A stretch of 64,000 bases of DNA from Maylandia zebra (Eukaryota; Chordata; Actinopteri; Cichliformes; Cichlidae). The notes under the pieces were generated by a model. It was given only the letters and a program-made list of their open reading frames with translations. It was not told where the DNA came from and did not search any database. Below, one piece after another: positions 25,890 through 37,299 of this stretch. Each line of letters begins with the position of its first letter. Within the stretch, counting starts at the first letter, position 1. The stretch lies in the NCBI RefSeq assembly GCF_041146795.1, contig NC_135174.1, positions 22,034,878-22,098,877 of the forward strand, given 5' to 3'. Position numbers and translations under genes: made by a program.

Positions 25890-28215
25890 TATTCTTGTGT
25901 TATCGCTGAAGAGAGTCTTACTTATCCATCACTGTGGGGGGAAAAAAGCAAAATTACAAAACATTGTCACTTCCTCTTTTTAACAATATGATACATTTAT
26001 GACGGGTCTGCATTTTTCCGCATGCTTTCACTTCTCAGTTTCTGGATCCACAAAAATTCTCATAGTCTAGGGAAGTGTAAGTTTAGCATTGAAAAATTAC
26101 GCTTTCCTGTATATTGCCTAACTCAGCATTTTATCAGGACCGCTGTACTAACTGAAAACCTCATGAAACGGTTATTTTTAATGATATCTGCTTTATCTGA
26201 TGGCACTAATATCTGAGCAGATATTTATCATGATCCCAAACGATTAAGTCTGCAGGTAGCTAGTGTATCTGAGGCTGCCTGCGATATCATGTGCTTGAAG
26301 TTGTCTTGCTACTTTATCCGTCTGTCACATTGTTGTGAAGGAATCTGAGCCCTCTTTACTGCATTACTTGAGTTCATTGAAGTTTGCAGCCACTGTACTT
26401 CAATCAGGTTCGGGTCTACGTTTTGATTCGGCCATTGCAGCCAATCTGTTGTAGAGTTACTGCTGTGTTTGGATTCATCCTCTTATTGCATGACCCCAGC
26501 TTTAGCTGTTGGACAGGTGGCCCCACAAGCCTTCATCCAGAGTCGTCAGGTGAAAACCAACCAGGTCACCTACTGTAACTGATGCTCACCAATCAGTGTG
26601 TTAGACTATTTAACAATTAGTTTGAGGCAGTTTGTGTTTTTTTTGTTTTTCTTTTAATATAGGTAAATATCTAAACCATAGCACTAGGGAAATGGATAAA
26701 ACAGACCTAATAAATTCACACTAAAATGTAATCATCGTGGTTTTATCAATGTGGAAACAAGCACATGACAGATGTTGATGCCCTTTTTTGCACCCAGCTT
26801 CACAGTTTGAGACCAGTTTGGAGTCAAGAAACGTTATATATATATATATATATATAGATATAGATATATAGATAGATAGATTGTTGACTGAACACATCCT
26901 TTGCGTATAAGTACATTTTAAAAAAATTGGTTATGTGTTTTGTCTTAGATATGTGTCAGAATAAAAATTGAAAATGTAATTATGTGCAGTGATTTTTAAG
27001 CTTATTCTTCAATTTTGAGCTTGTCTATTTATTACTTCATTAATAAAATCCTTACCCTTATCTCTATATAGTGTTTCTCGGATTCCAAATCTGGGAATTA
27101 TTTCTTTTATTGGGGTGTGTATGAGTCCAGTTTAGCACAGGGAAAAGCCTCCACTCATTTAGAATAAGGGTCAATCATTACTAAGCAATATTTCTACATA
27201 ATCCATGTGAGTGTGTTGAATCCATTTGTATGCGTATTTCACACCTTGCACAATATTTTCTGAGTAGTTACTAAATCCATATGTAGTAAACACTGTTATA
27301 AATACCATCCCTCCTGTTGAGGCAATATTGGAGTGTTGTATCTATATAAAGTGTTAGCTAGGATTGGTTTTCTATTTAGTCGCTTTAGAATTCCCTCTGC
27401 ATTTTCTATTGCTCTGTTTTTAGTCTTTCTCGGGTTTAGGTGCTGATCTAATGTGGTTTCAAAATAATCACGTAACATAGTGAAGGTCAAAGGTATGCCT
27501 TCCTGTGCAGCTGTTTTTGCAGCTATATCAACTTTGTGGTTTTCTTGTGAAACTGTATCAGAAAGAGAGGACCAATTTGTTTATTTGGTAGTTCAGTCAG
27601 TTAAGAGTGAGGAAATAATGCATTCATGTTTGCAGTTTTATCTTGTTATACAATATTTGAAATTTTAAACATTTTTGGAAATATTTATGTGTTTTCTTGT
27701 TTGTGTGTTTTTTGTGCTGAAGTGGCCTTCACATCAGATGACAGTGCCAGCAGTGGCCCACAGCTCATTTAAGTTTGAGACCCTGCTCTAAAGAGATTAA
27801 AGTTCAGTTTTTCTGGTAAGTACATTTTAAACGTGATGTCATCTAAATAAACATCACAGTGAATAACAGAAGCACCTTCACAGCAGGCTAGGTACTGATC
27901 ACAGTCAACCTTTTTTCGTTCCTTTAAGACCACACAGTGTGGTGTTATCTGAAAAGCTCACATCACTAGTATCATTGTCACTCATTTCATGGAAATATAT
28001 ACAATGCAATGTTTCAGCTTGAATCCAAAGTTCTGAACTGTCCAGAATTACCATTCCATACAGAGCCAATATGGCTAATAGCAACCAAAAAGAATCCTGG
28101 TGTAATTTGAAATTAGCTGCAGCTCTTTTATCACATTATGGGCATCAGGCTCAGAAGTCCAGCATTTAGATGAAACAGAATTCTCGGGTGTCTCCAGATC
28201 AGAAAAGCAGATTGG
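25890..28215. other. Intergenic between sec24c and the NLR gene
   Basis: Apart from the retrovirus-like remnant described separately, I see an AT/GATA microsatellite (26836-26880), a DNA-transposon-like fragment at about 26365-26570 that resembles common teleost repeats, and at 27720-27795 the right end of a hAT-type repeat (tttgagaccctgctc). No host gene is supported. Confidence 0.5.
27030..27600 (-). pseudogene. Endogenous retrovirus-like pol remnant
   Basis: On the minus strand, broken reading frames resemble the end of an RNase H domain (27480-27580) followed by part of an integrase core (about 27040-27110, with the short motif PRFGI and a D-K-G in place of the usual D-N-G). The order fits a retrovirus-like pol gene. 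Stops and frameshifts interrupt it, and no LTRs or other genes were found near it, so it is an old, inactive fragment. The family is uncertain. Confidence 0.45.
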
Positions 28216-28221
28216 CGATAC

Positions 28222-31200
28222 TTAGCACAAATAAACCTTTGAGTCCACCCAGCCAAGGTGAAACCCGGGGTAAACAGGCTCATCGAAGGTAGTGTGGAAG
28301 GTGTGAAGGAGTTTAAGGGAACCACAGGAGAGCATGTAAAAGGAGAGCATCCCTGCTGACCAGTCCAGGAATACTCCTACTTTGTTGGAGTTGGGTTTGG
28401 TGGTTATAGGAATGCCTGTGCCTTTGTGCAAGGCTTTGTATCCATCTTTGTTGCAGTTCAAGCCCCAGGAGGAGTTATTTCGACCTAACCAGCAGTCATC
28501 AGTCTCTCCCTTCCTGGATATTCGTTTGTAGGCTACTCCTATGAAGACTCTCCCAGTCCACTCCGCCTCCCAGTAGTAGCGTCCTGTGAGCCCTTTTCTA
28601 CACAACACTTGAGGCCAGAAATCAAACCTTTCTGGATGGTCTGGATATGGCTGCTTGGTCCAGCGTGTTGCTTTCCTGTTTTCCTCGGATAGAGAAAGAT
28701 CTTTATGTGCTGTGTTTGGGTCCAGGGTGAGTTTGATGATATCTGATGAATCAGATTTAAAATTTCAGTTCATATTTTACATCACACAGTTTTCTGAGTA
28801 TAGGAGAAAGGAGGGAGGTTGTGGTTACTCACATTTCTTTGGACCTGGCTGAATCCGGAACTCACCACACTGGTCCATGCTAAAATCATAACAGAGGGAC
28901 AAATACGTTCAGACACTTGCATCACAATTAATGTTAGTTGTGTACACTGGTGATACTGACATTATCTGGTGGAGAAACTATCTAATGGTTGATGGTTACA
29001 TCACCCAGTTCTTCACTATTTCTGCACTGAAATAACCTGTTACTTTTCAGATGTTGTGGATACCATCACTACCTGAGTTTCACCAGGCTGCATTGTGGGT
29101 CCTCTTTCAGAGCTGTTAGAAGATTCAACCCTGAGTTCCCTGGGTGGTTGTAGCTCATGTCCAGCTCTCTCAGGTGGCATGAGTTTAAAGCAGATGCCAA
29201 GAAAATGCAGCCCTCTTCTCCCACACTGCACAGGGACAAACTTCAAGAAATACAGAAAGTTATTTCATCCAGCTGTCTCCATGACAGTGACAAGAACAAC
29301 TTCAGTTTGAATCTGTCTTTGTACCAGTACATAGCCTCACACTCAGGACACTCACTTGAGGGTTTCCAGTTTACAGTCAGAGCTCCTCAGTCCATCAGAA
29401 AACCTTCTAACTCCTAAATCGTGAAACTCATTATCACTCAGGTCCAGTAGTTTTAGCAGGCAAGAGGCAGAGCTGACAAATGATGCCAGGTCATTGGAGC
29501 TGCGTTCTGTTAGGCTACAGCTCCTCAGTCTGCACAAAGGAAAATGCTGTAATCATGTGCTTACATTTTGGCTGAGAAATAAAAATAAAAGAAACATGTT
29601 GAATATTAACCTGAGCGCCTCCACTTTGCTGTTCCTCAACCCACTGGAGAGCTTCATTAGTCCTACATCTGTCAGATTGTTGTTACTCAAGTCCAGTTCT
29701 CTAAGTTGGGATGAACTGATGGCATTCGCCAGGTTCTCACAGCAGGTCAACGTAAGGTTGCATGCATTCAGACTGCAACAGGGAAAACAGCAAGAAAATG
29801 GTAAGTAATCCCAGGAAGCAAAATCCCCTTATATATGCAGATTAGAAATACGTCTGTTATCCAGCACTGTTTGAAATTTTATGCAAAAACATCTGTCAAA
29901 ATGTTAGCTAACTGCCTAACATCATGTATATTTAATATATACTCACTAACTCTTTGTTAGGTACTTTTGTCATCTGATCAAGTGTTAATACAAACATCTA
30001 ATCAGCAAATCAATGCATTTAGGCATGGTCGGGACATTCTGCTGAATTTGAAACCGAGCATCAGAACAGGGAATAAAAAATGTTTTAAGTGACTCTGAAT
30101 GTGAAATGGTTGTTGTGCCAGACGGATCTAAGTATTTCAGAAACTGCTGATCTAGTTGGGATTTTCCCTCTCGAGCTTTACAGCGAAAACCTTGTGGTGT
30201 TTTCACATCAAACACAGCCAAAGCTTTAAATAATGTGTTGGGCATATGTAACAGAGATTCGAGCCAATAGGTCAGGCTGCAGCTTCCTCTAAAAGCTCGA
30301 CTTTAAATGTGCTTTTTTCTATGCTTGTGACAGGCTGATATTAGCTATGCACAGATGCCCTGATTTTGCCCTGGTCATTCCAGGTAGGAAGAGATTAGGA
30401 GATGTTACTTAAAAGCACTGGGTTCCAATATCAATTGAGGAGTTACTCTTCTCAGTCTTTTGGAGTTTTGTTTTTTTCTCCTGTAGAAATTAATAACTGT
30501 AAACTACTTACTTTGCTACTTGGGCTGTTTTCACGACAGGTAGCAGCCTGAGAAGACCCTCCTCTGACCTGGTGTAGTTGCCCAGTTCAAACGTACTGTG
30601 CTCTTCTTCTGATGTCAGTAATACAAAAACTAGTGTGGCCCACTGGGCAGGTGAAAGATTGGCTCTGTTAAGGCTACCTGAGCTGAGGTAGCTCTGAATT
30701 TCCTTCACGAGGGAGTGGTCATTCAGCTCGTTCAGACAGTGGAAGAGATTGAGGCACCTGTCTGGTGATGGACTGGACCTGATCTTCTCCTTTATGTGTT
30801 TAACGATTTCAGTTCTTGTCTTTTGTTGTGTTCGGTTGTTGACCATTAGATGTTTCAGCAGCGTCTGATTGGACTCCAGGGACAGCCCCAAAAGGAAGCG
30901 TAGAAACATGTCAAAATCTCCTTTCTCACTCCGCAAAGCCTTTTCCACTGCTTCTTTGTAGAGGGTGAGCTCAGATGGTCTGGATAGAAAGCGTCGTGAT
31001 GCGGACAACTTCACCAGGATGTTAACGTTGTCGTTGTGGAACGTGAGGAAGACATACAACGCTGCAAAGAATTCCTGAACACTCAGATGCACGAAGCAAA
31101 ACATCTTCTCCTTGCACACTGTCATCTCCTCATGGAAGATCTGTGTGTAGACTCCTGAGAACATGGATGCCTGCTCAGTATCGATACCATTCAGCTTTAG

Positions 31201-32785
31201 GTCGCTTTCATTGAAGATCAGGTGGCCTTTCTCGAGTTCTTGGAAAGCCAGCTTTCCTAAAGCCAGGAGATTAGCTCTCACACAGTCAGCATTTGACTCC
31301 CTTCTTCCTGTCAGCCTTTTCTTCATTGCCTCCTCACACAAGGATAAGAAGTGTATGTACATTTGAGTGAGAGTCTTTGGTGTGTCTTTGCTCTCTTTTG
31401 TTTTCTCGAAAACAGTCGCTGCCATCCAGCAGAAAATTGGTATGTGGCACATGATGTGAAGGCTCCTGCAGGTTTTCACATGTGCTATCACCCGGTTTGC
31501 TAAGTTCACATCACTAATTTTCCTCCTGAAGTATTCATCTTTTTGCAGGTTGTTGAAACCTCGAACTTCAGTCACTAGATCAACGCAGTTCGCTGGGATC
31601 TGACTGGAAGCTACGGGGCGTGATGTGATCCACACGAGAGCCATAGGGAGCAATCTGCCCCTAATGAGGTTGGTCATTAATACGGCAATTGTGGTAGTTT
31701 GAGTCACATCTGACAGTATTTCACATCTGTTGAAGTCCAAAGAGAGGCGACTCTCATCCAGGCCATCGAGGATGAAGAGCATGTTTTTTTTCACATTAGT
31801 GAAAATTTCTATGTCTTTAATTTCAGGGAAAAGCACAACAAGAAGCTCCACTAGACTGAAGTTTTTCTTCTTCATCAAGTTCAGCTCTCGGAACGAAAGT
31901 GGAAATACAAATTCTAGGTTTTCATTTGCTCTCTCCTCCGCCCAGTCCAGAGTGAATTTATTGGTCAAAACAGTTTTTCCAATGCCAGCAACTCCCCGTG
32001 TGACGACAGTCCTTATGTCACAGCCATGTTCAGGCAGAGGAGCGAACAGGTGATCGCAGTGGATTGATTTTTCCTGGCCCACATGGATCCTGGGTGTCGT
32101 CTCGATGTGTCTCACCTCATGCTCCTTGTTGACTTCGCCGCTTCCTCCCTCGGTGACGTAGAGCTCTGTGTAAATGTTATTGAGAGAGATTTTGTTTGTT
32201 TCTGTCGCCTGCCCCTCGAGAATGTGGCTGAACTTCCTCCTCAGAGTGGCTTTCAGGTTTTGTTGACTTTCTGCAACCTTGTCAACTGAAAGAGAAAACA
32301 TTTATTTAAATGGTTTACTTTTTTAATGTAACATTTTTAAATTAAATAATTGAGAAGCACTCACTTTCAGGCGGCAGAGCACCACAGCTGTCTGTATGGT
32401 CATTGTTGAGGTCCTCTTTACACTCTGCAAAACGACACAAAGATCAGAAGAGACCAAACGGCGCATTCACTTAACTGCGTGTATCTACATGTATCTACCT
32501 TGCGTTGCTGAGAAGATATTGATGTTTATGTTGCCAACATTTGAACCAATTATGGAAGGAGCGACCACATTGCCACCACTCTGTGCAGTGTAGTTTGGCT
32601 GGAAGTGATGAACCGCAGCCTGAATAAAGGGAACTGACTCGGAGAGAAAGCAAGAATAAGAGATCACTGAAGAAAAATGGTTGCTGGTGCTTTTCAGATT
32701 ATCTTTTTGTTGCCTTACATTAAAAAAAATTAGACTTACCTTCAGAGAAATCATCTGTTTTATTACTAACGATTGATTGGTCCAT
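28222..32785 (-). CDS. NLR: FISNA-NACHT-LRR-B30.2 receptor (fish NLRC3/NLRP-like), 9 exons
   Basis: An intracellular innate sensor of the fish-expanded NLR family. Exons in transcript order: 32785-32740, 32633-32499, 32424-32365, 32285-30512, 29772-29611, 29529-29356, 29225-29073, 28879-28833, 28742-28222. All phases agree and give 1023 residues with no break. Residues 1-80 are a short N-terminus without a CARD or PYD. FISNA spans about 85-150. NACHT shows Walker A GVAGIGKT (178-185), Walker B LFILDGLDE (250-258), WITSRP (299-304) and HLSVQEFFAA (480-489). Three LRR exons follow (672-834), including LRELDMSYNHPGNSG just before the last module. A PRY-SPRY (B30.2) domain (about 850-1023) has LDPNTAHKDL and YYWEAEW. 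The only intronic intruder is a Tc1 piece. The ligand is unknown. Confidence 0.93.
29945..30250 (+). pseudogene. Tc1-like transposase N-terminal remnant in NLR intron
   Basis: On the plus strand the frame gives pieces such as the LSISETADL helix-turn-helix segment of a common teleost Tc1-type transposase, preceded by the usual left-arm sequence (aggtacttttgt...). Frameshifts and truncation make it inactive. It lies in the intron between the NACHT exon and the first LRR exon and runs opposite to the host gene. Confidence 0.6.
32499..32633 (-). CDS. NLR N-terminal exon with glycine/asparagine beta-prone motif
   Basis: This 45-codon exon lies between the start exon and the FISNA-NACHT exon. It encodes residues 16-60, with APSIIGSNVGNININIF at about 40-56. 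The alternating hydrophobic/Asn pattern with a central I-I-G resembles short amyloid-type signalling motifs (RHIM-like) known from other NLR systems, but that is only a resemblance. Both exon ends are phase 1. I know similar segments in other fish NLRs but no proven function. Confidence 0.6.
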
Positions 32786-32999
32786 TTTCTTTTTACAGTA
32801 CTTTAATCCTCATGTAGTTTCTGTCAGGGAATACTCCTTGTCCTCAGTCTTTAACATCTCTGACTGTTCACTGAAGATATTTGCTTCCAAACAGTCAACT
32901 AGATGGTCAATAAATACATTAAACAAACCCTATTTTTTACTGTTACAAATCTGCTAAGACACCATTAAATCTAACAGACCAGAAGACGAATGCATGGCT

Positions 33000-33380
33000 G
33001 CTTACTAAAGTGAAACTGCCACTTAAATAACACACTGGCAGATGGTATTAAAGGAGAAGGTTACTTCCTGAGAAAAACAGGAAGTATGGTTTCTTGCATG
33101 CACAGACAGTCTGCCTTCTTAAACAAACCACAAAAGTTTCGTTTACTAAAAAATGTAAATGTCAAACAGCTGCAAGATATTTTGCCTTGTTTTATTGATT
33201 GCTTGATTGATTTTGGACAAACTAACTTGGTATCCAACAAAAAAAAAAAACAGCAGTTTTTTAGGGTAAATGTAACAACCAATACATCAGACACAGATTC
33301 ACACACAGGCAGCTAAATGCAGTGACAGAAGACATGTAAATTATGCAAAATCAGTATACCCAAACACAATTTCCATGAAA
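33000..33380. other. Upstream flank of the NLR gene
   Basis: AT-rich sequence upstream of the NLR start exon. It probably contains the promoter, but no clear TATA box or start site can be assigned. Confidence 0.4.
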
Positions 33381-33772
33381 GGCCCGGAAGCAAGGTGGCA
33401 TGGTGGTTAGCACTGTTGCCGCACAGCAAGAAGGTCCTGAGTTCAATTCTACCATCAGGCCGGGGTCTTTCTGTGTGGAGTTTGCATGTTCTCCCCGTGT
33501 TTGCGTGGGCTCCCTCCGGGTACTCCGGCTTCCTCCCACCGTCCAAAGACATGCAGCTTGTGGGGATATGTTAATTGGATAATCCAAATTGCCACTAGGT
33601 GTGAATGTGTGAGTGCGAATGGTTGTCTGTCCCTGTGTGTTGGCCCTGCGACAGACTGGCGACCTGTCCAGGGTGTACCCCGCCTCTCGCCCTATGACGG
33701 CTGGGATAGGCTCCAGCGCCCCCCGCGACCCTGAAAAGGATAAGCGGAAGCGAATGGATGGATGGCCCGGAA
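33381..33772 (+). mobile_element. tRNA-SINE-like retroposon with target-site duplication
   Basis: A 374-bp element (33390-33763) starts with a tRNA-like head (A-box-like tggttagcactg and a degraded B box gagttcaattc) and continues into a body common in fish genomes (gcgacagactggcgacctg, ggctccagcgccccccgcg). It ends in a short (atgg)n tail. It is flanked by the exact 9-bp direct repeat ggcccggaa at 33381-33389 and 33764-33772. This supports LINE-mediated insertion on the plus strand. Confidence 0.85.
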
Positions 33773-35930
33773 AGTCCCAAATCAGAGAGAAAATAAATCA
33801 AATGAATATGACAGAATATTTCAACAACACAATGGAACTTTTTGAGCTGTTAAACAAAAAAGTGTAGGGTAGGGTATTCATTCTGAAACGAAACAAATAA
33901 AAAATGTACTTTATAAATACAACGAAGTCAAACAAAATCATCTTCTATATCCTAATATATTGGAAAAGTTTTACTTACATTTTTTTGTCAGTTTGACCAA
34001 ATTCTACCACGACCAGGATGAGGAGCCTTTGGTTTATCTTTATTGAAACTGGGAATGCTATGAGTCAAGCTTGTTTTATTCTACAAATACAGGCCATTTA
34101 TTGTTTTATAATTGTCTTATAATTGATTAAAAAAAAAATCACTAGCCAGTAATAAAAATTAACCACCTGAGACCCGAACGCTTTCATGGCATGCATTTTT
34201 TATTTCTCTTTGATATTTGGGTTGATTGGGACCCAATGAATGTAAAAACAAAAAATTACCTGATTTTGTTTTTTTATACCTGATTTTTGTTTCTGAGAAA
34301 AATTAGATCCACATATGATGACATTCGTTTTCAATTTTGATAGAAGAGTGGCAGTTTAATGTCCTCGTAAGTGGAAATCAGGCCCTTGTAGCGAATTTGG
34401 TATTTTGGTCTAGACAACCCAAAATGTGATGTCCGCATATGTGGATGCCAGGTCCTAGGAGATTAAAGTGAAACCAACCATTTCTAAGCACTAAAACGGT
34501 GAAGACAGCAAACCCACTCTGGAAACTAAAAAACCAAAGTTGACTAAAAACAGAAATATAAAAACAAAACACCAAAATGTAACACCTCAGCCATAAACAG
34601 GGATAGTCTCTTACGCGACACATCTTACTCCACTGGAGGTTCTTATCTAGAGTAGATATGATGTCATCACGTTGTCTAGCAACTACCTACAAACCCATTA
34701 CCCATTTGTGGGGTTTGTACGCCTACAGTACCTTATAAAGGTATTGCATTGCTCTCATTTTGCAATAACAACACCTCATTTAGAGAATAGGGAATACACT
34801 CATTTTTGCCATGTGAATTACCCCAGCCTACAAAATCATCATAATACATATAAATATGCAACCATAATGAAACTTATACACTTTATGCAGGTGAATAGTG
34901 TCTGGAAGATGTGTGTAGTAGTAGCCTCATTTCTTAGACATGAGATAGCTGACATTGTTTTTTAATCATACATTGATGTAAATACTTTTTTCTGTATGCA
35001 AACACACTTTGTCCTCAATATTTATCTTTATTTAGATTAGAAAACATTTTTTAGTGTGATTACATACATCAGTTTACCAACAGCATGAACAGTTAGTGTG
35101 ATATTCTGTTATCACACTAGCATCAAATTATGTCACTTTTACTGAAACCTGTGATTCATGGATTTGTATTAGACCTGACTAACATCATTTTCCTAGTCTA
35201 CAGGATCACCATAATATTATTAGTCATCATCAGCATCATTTATCTCAAAAAAGTGAGATAAGAGTAAAGCTTCTGAGTGAATGTCTGGGTTTAGATCAGA
35301 ATGGTTCTGCTTTCTTAAAAAATATCCAGTCTTAATTTTTGCTTTTACATTTTATTTAATGCAACTTCAGACAAAAACATAAAAGATAATCAAATCATCC
35401 TTCCCGATAGAAGACAGAAATTGATTCTACCAAAATAGAATATTACATATGAAAGCATTAGCGAGGCATCAGTCACTGAAAAGAAGTTAAAAACATATTA
35501 GTTCACAGTTTGGTTTCACACTCTCAGACCTGCACACTGTAGCTGTGCTTGTTGAACACAAGATGGAAGCAAAGTCCAAGTTGTGCTTTGTCACTTTTAC
35601 AGCATACAAAACACACGATACTGCCCAAAGAACTTTAAATGATGTAAGATCTACAAATAAATAAGACTAACAGGAAAAACACGAGAGAATATTTAACATA
35701 AACTGTGCTACTTTTCATCTAAAAGAAAGAGGGATAAAAAAAAAAAAACATAATATGCAATTAATACAAGTCATCTTTAAGTGAACAGTGAAACCATAAC
35801 CATAGGAGGAGTTACAAATACATAAAAATAAGGAGGAGGAATGTTTGAGAGGGTCGTGAAGGAGCACTGGCTCATTTAACCCTCATATCTCATCAAGGTT
35901 ATTATGTTGAAGTTAAATGAACTTAAAAAG
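33773..35930. other. Intergenic, no gene seen
   Basis: AT-rich sequence with runs of A or T. The stretch near 34160-34460 (agacccgaacgct...) looks like an old repeat. No exon is supported. The region separates the NLR gene from the truncated PYD-RING gene. Confidence 0.5.
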
Positions 35931-35933
35931 GTT

Positions 35934-37276
35934 TCAGTCTTCATCAGCTTCACCAAACGTGACAACAGTCGTTACAACTAACGTTTCAACAAATTTAATG
36001 ATGAGCACATGGGGAACATTTTCTTTATGTTTGCCAAACACTGAAGTCTCCTCAGTCAGATCTTCAGACAGTGGAAGCTCTGGAGATGAAGGAGTCGACA
36101 ACTTCAGGGGCTGCAGATTAAAAGAGCAGAACAGAAAAACACTGATGGTGAGTAAGAAACAGGAAATCTTCTCTGGATTAAAGATTATTGTGTTTTATGT
36201 TGCTAATCATCTTCTCTAATCCTGGACTGGAGGTGTTACACATTTATCCTTGCGTTCTGGGGTTCTCACTTTTTATTCTTAGTTTGTGGTTACTATAATC
36301 ATCCATTATGTCCCTAATGGATAATGGATAACTTCAAGAAAGCAAACGCTCAGAAGCACAAGGAAAGCCAGTGAATAATAAAAAAGCTGTTCTCTGGAAT
36401 CCCAGAGTAAAACTTTAGAGCTGAAAATGAGCTCCAAAGAATCATTTCCTTCACTGGAGGTTTAGTTACATCAGCCTGACTAGTGAGGTTTTTGGGTTAG
36501 GTCAGTTTGTTGAGGTGAGTTTTGGAAAGTTGGGTTATTTCCTGTAATGAAACCTGCTGGACTGTTTGTCCTTCATCTCCTCTCTTAGGACTGATGTGTC
36601 CTGATCATTCCGGCACTTAAATATGCTGTGCTAACTTAAGACTAACTGCTAATTTTCTGAGCACTCTGTGCGGTTGTAAAAGTAGCTGAATAAAGATGAT
36701 GGTGATTAATTATCGCACATCATCCATAATTGAGTCAAAGTGCCTAATGAACCTATTAAGATGAAGCTACATGGTTGATATATGGGTGTATGAAGCGTAT
36801 AAAGAATGAAGCACACTCACCTGCACATTTCTTTGTCCTCCTGATGGATCAACTCTGTCGCTTTCACTCAAACTCATCATGGAAACATTAACTGGAGGCT
36901 CTGGGTTGTTGTTGACTTTGTTACAGAGTGAACATTTAAAAGACTTTTTCCACTTCTCACATTCTTGCACACAGCCGTTACAGAAGCTGTGGCCACACTG
37001 CAGCACCGCAGGCTCAGTGCAAACATGTGAACAAAGTGGACAACAATCCTCAATGAACGCTTCATCACTCCAGCTTAAACCACTGTTGGACTCTTCATCT
37101 GTCTTTGTGACTTCAAAAGGCTCTTCATCAACTTGATCTTCAAAGTCTGAATCTTTGAATTCATCATTTGGATCTTTGTGACTCAGCACTTGAGCCCAAT
37201 CTTGTATTGTAGCTTCCACAGCATCTTTCTCATTAATCTGTACCGGCTTATCCAAAGTATTCTCCAGGTTGCACAT
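35934..37276 (-). CDS. RING finger protein with truncated pyrin domain (210 aa), 2 coding exons
   Basis: Coding exons are 37276-36821 and 36110-35934, joined in phase 0 and ending in TGA. The C3HC4 RING uses C79, C82, C94, H96, C99, C102, C115 and C118 (QCGHSFCNGC core), so a ubiquitin-ligase role is likely. The first ~32 residues align with only the last third of the pyrin domain of the gene at 54423-56288 (shared L-E-N-x-T...D-K-x-V-Q...A-V-E-x-T). The leader upstream of the ATG also resembles that gene's leader (catcagcccaca). An acidic linker lies at 35-65. The tail ends HVLIIKFVETLVVTTVV and has no coiled coil or B30.2. It is a shortened paralogue, probably expressed, but could be a decaying copy. 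The promoter side has a GC box and an inverted CCAAT near 37590-37640. Confidence 0.75.
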
Positions 37277-37299
37277 TGTTGGATTCTCTCTCGTATGCT

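Noticed and set aside
31730-32053. 107-codon plus-strand ORF
   Set aside because: Antisense shadow of the conserved NACHT exon.
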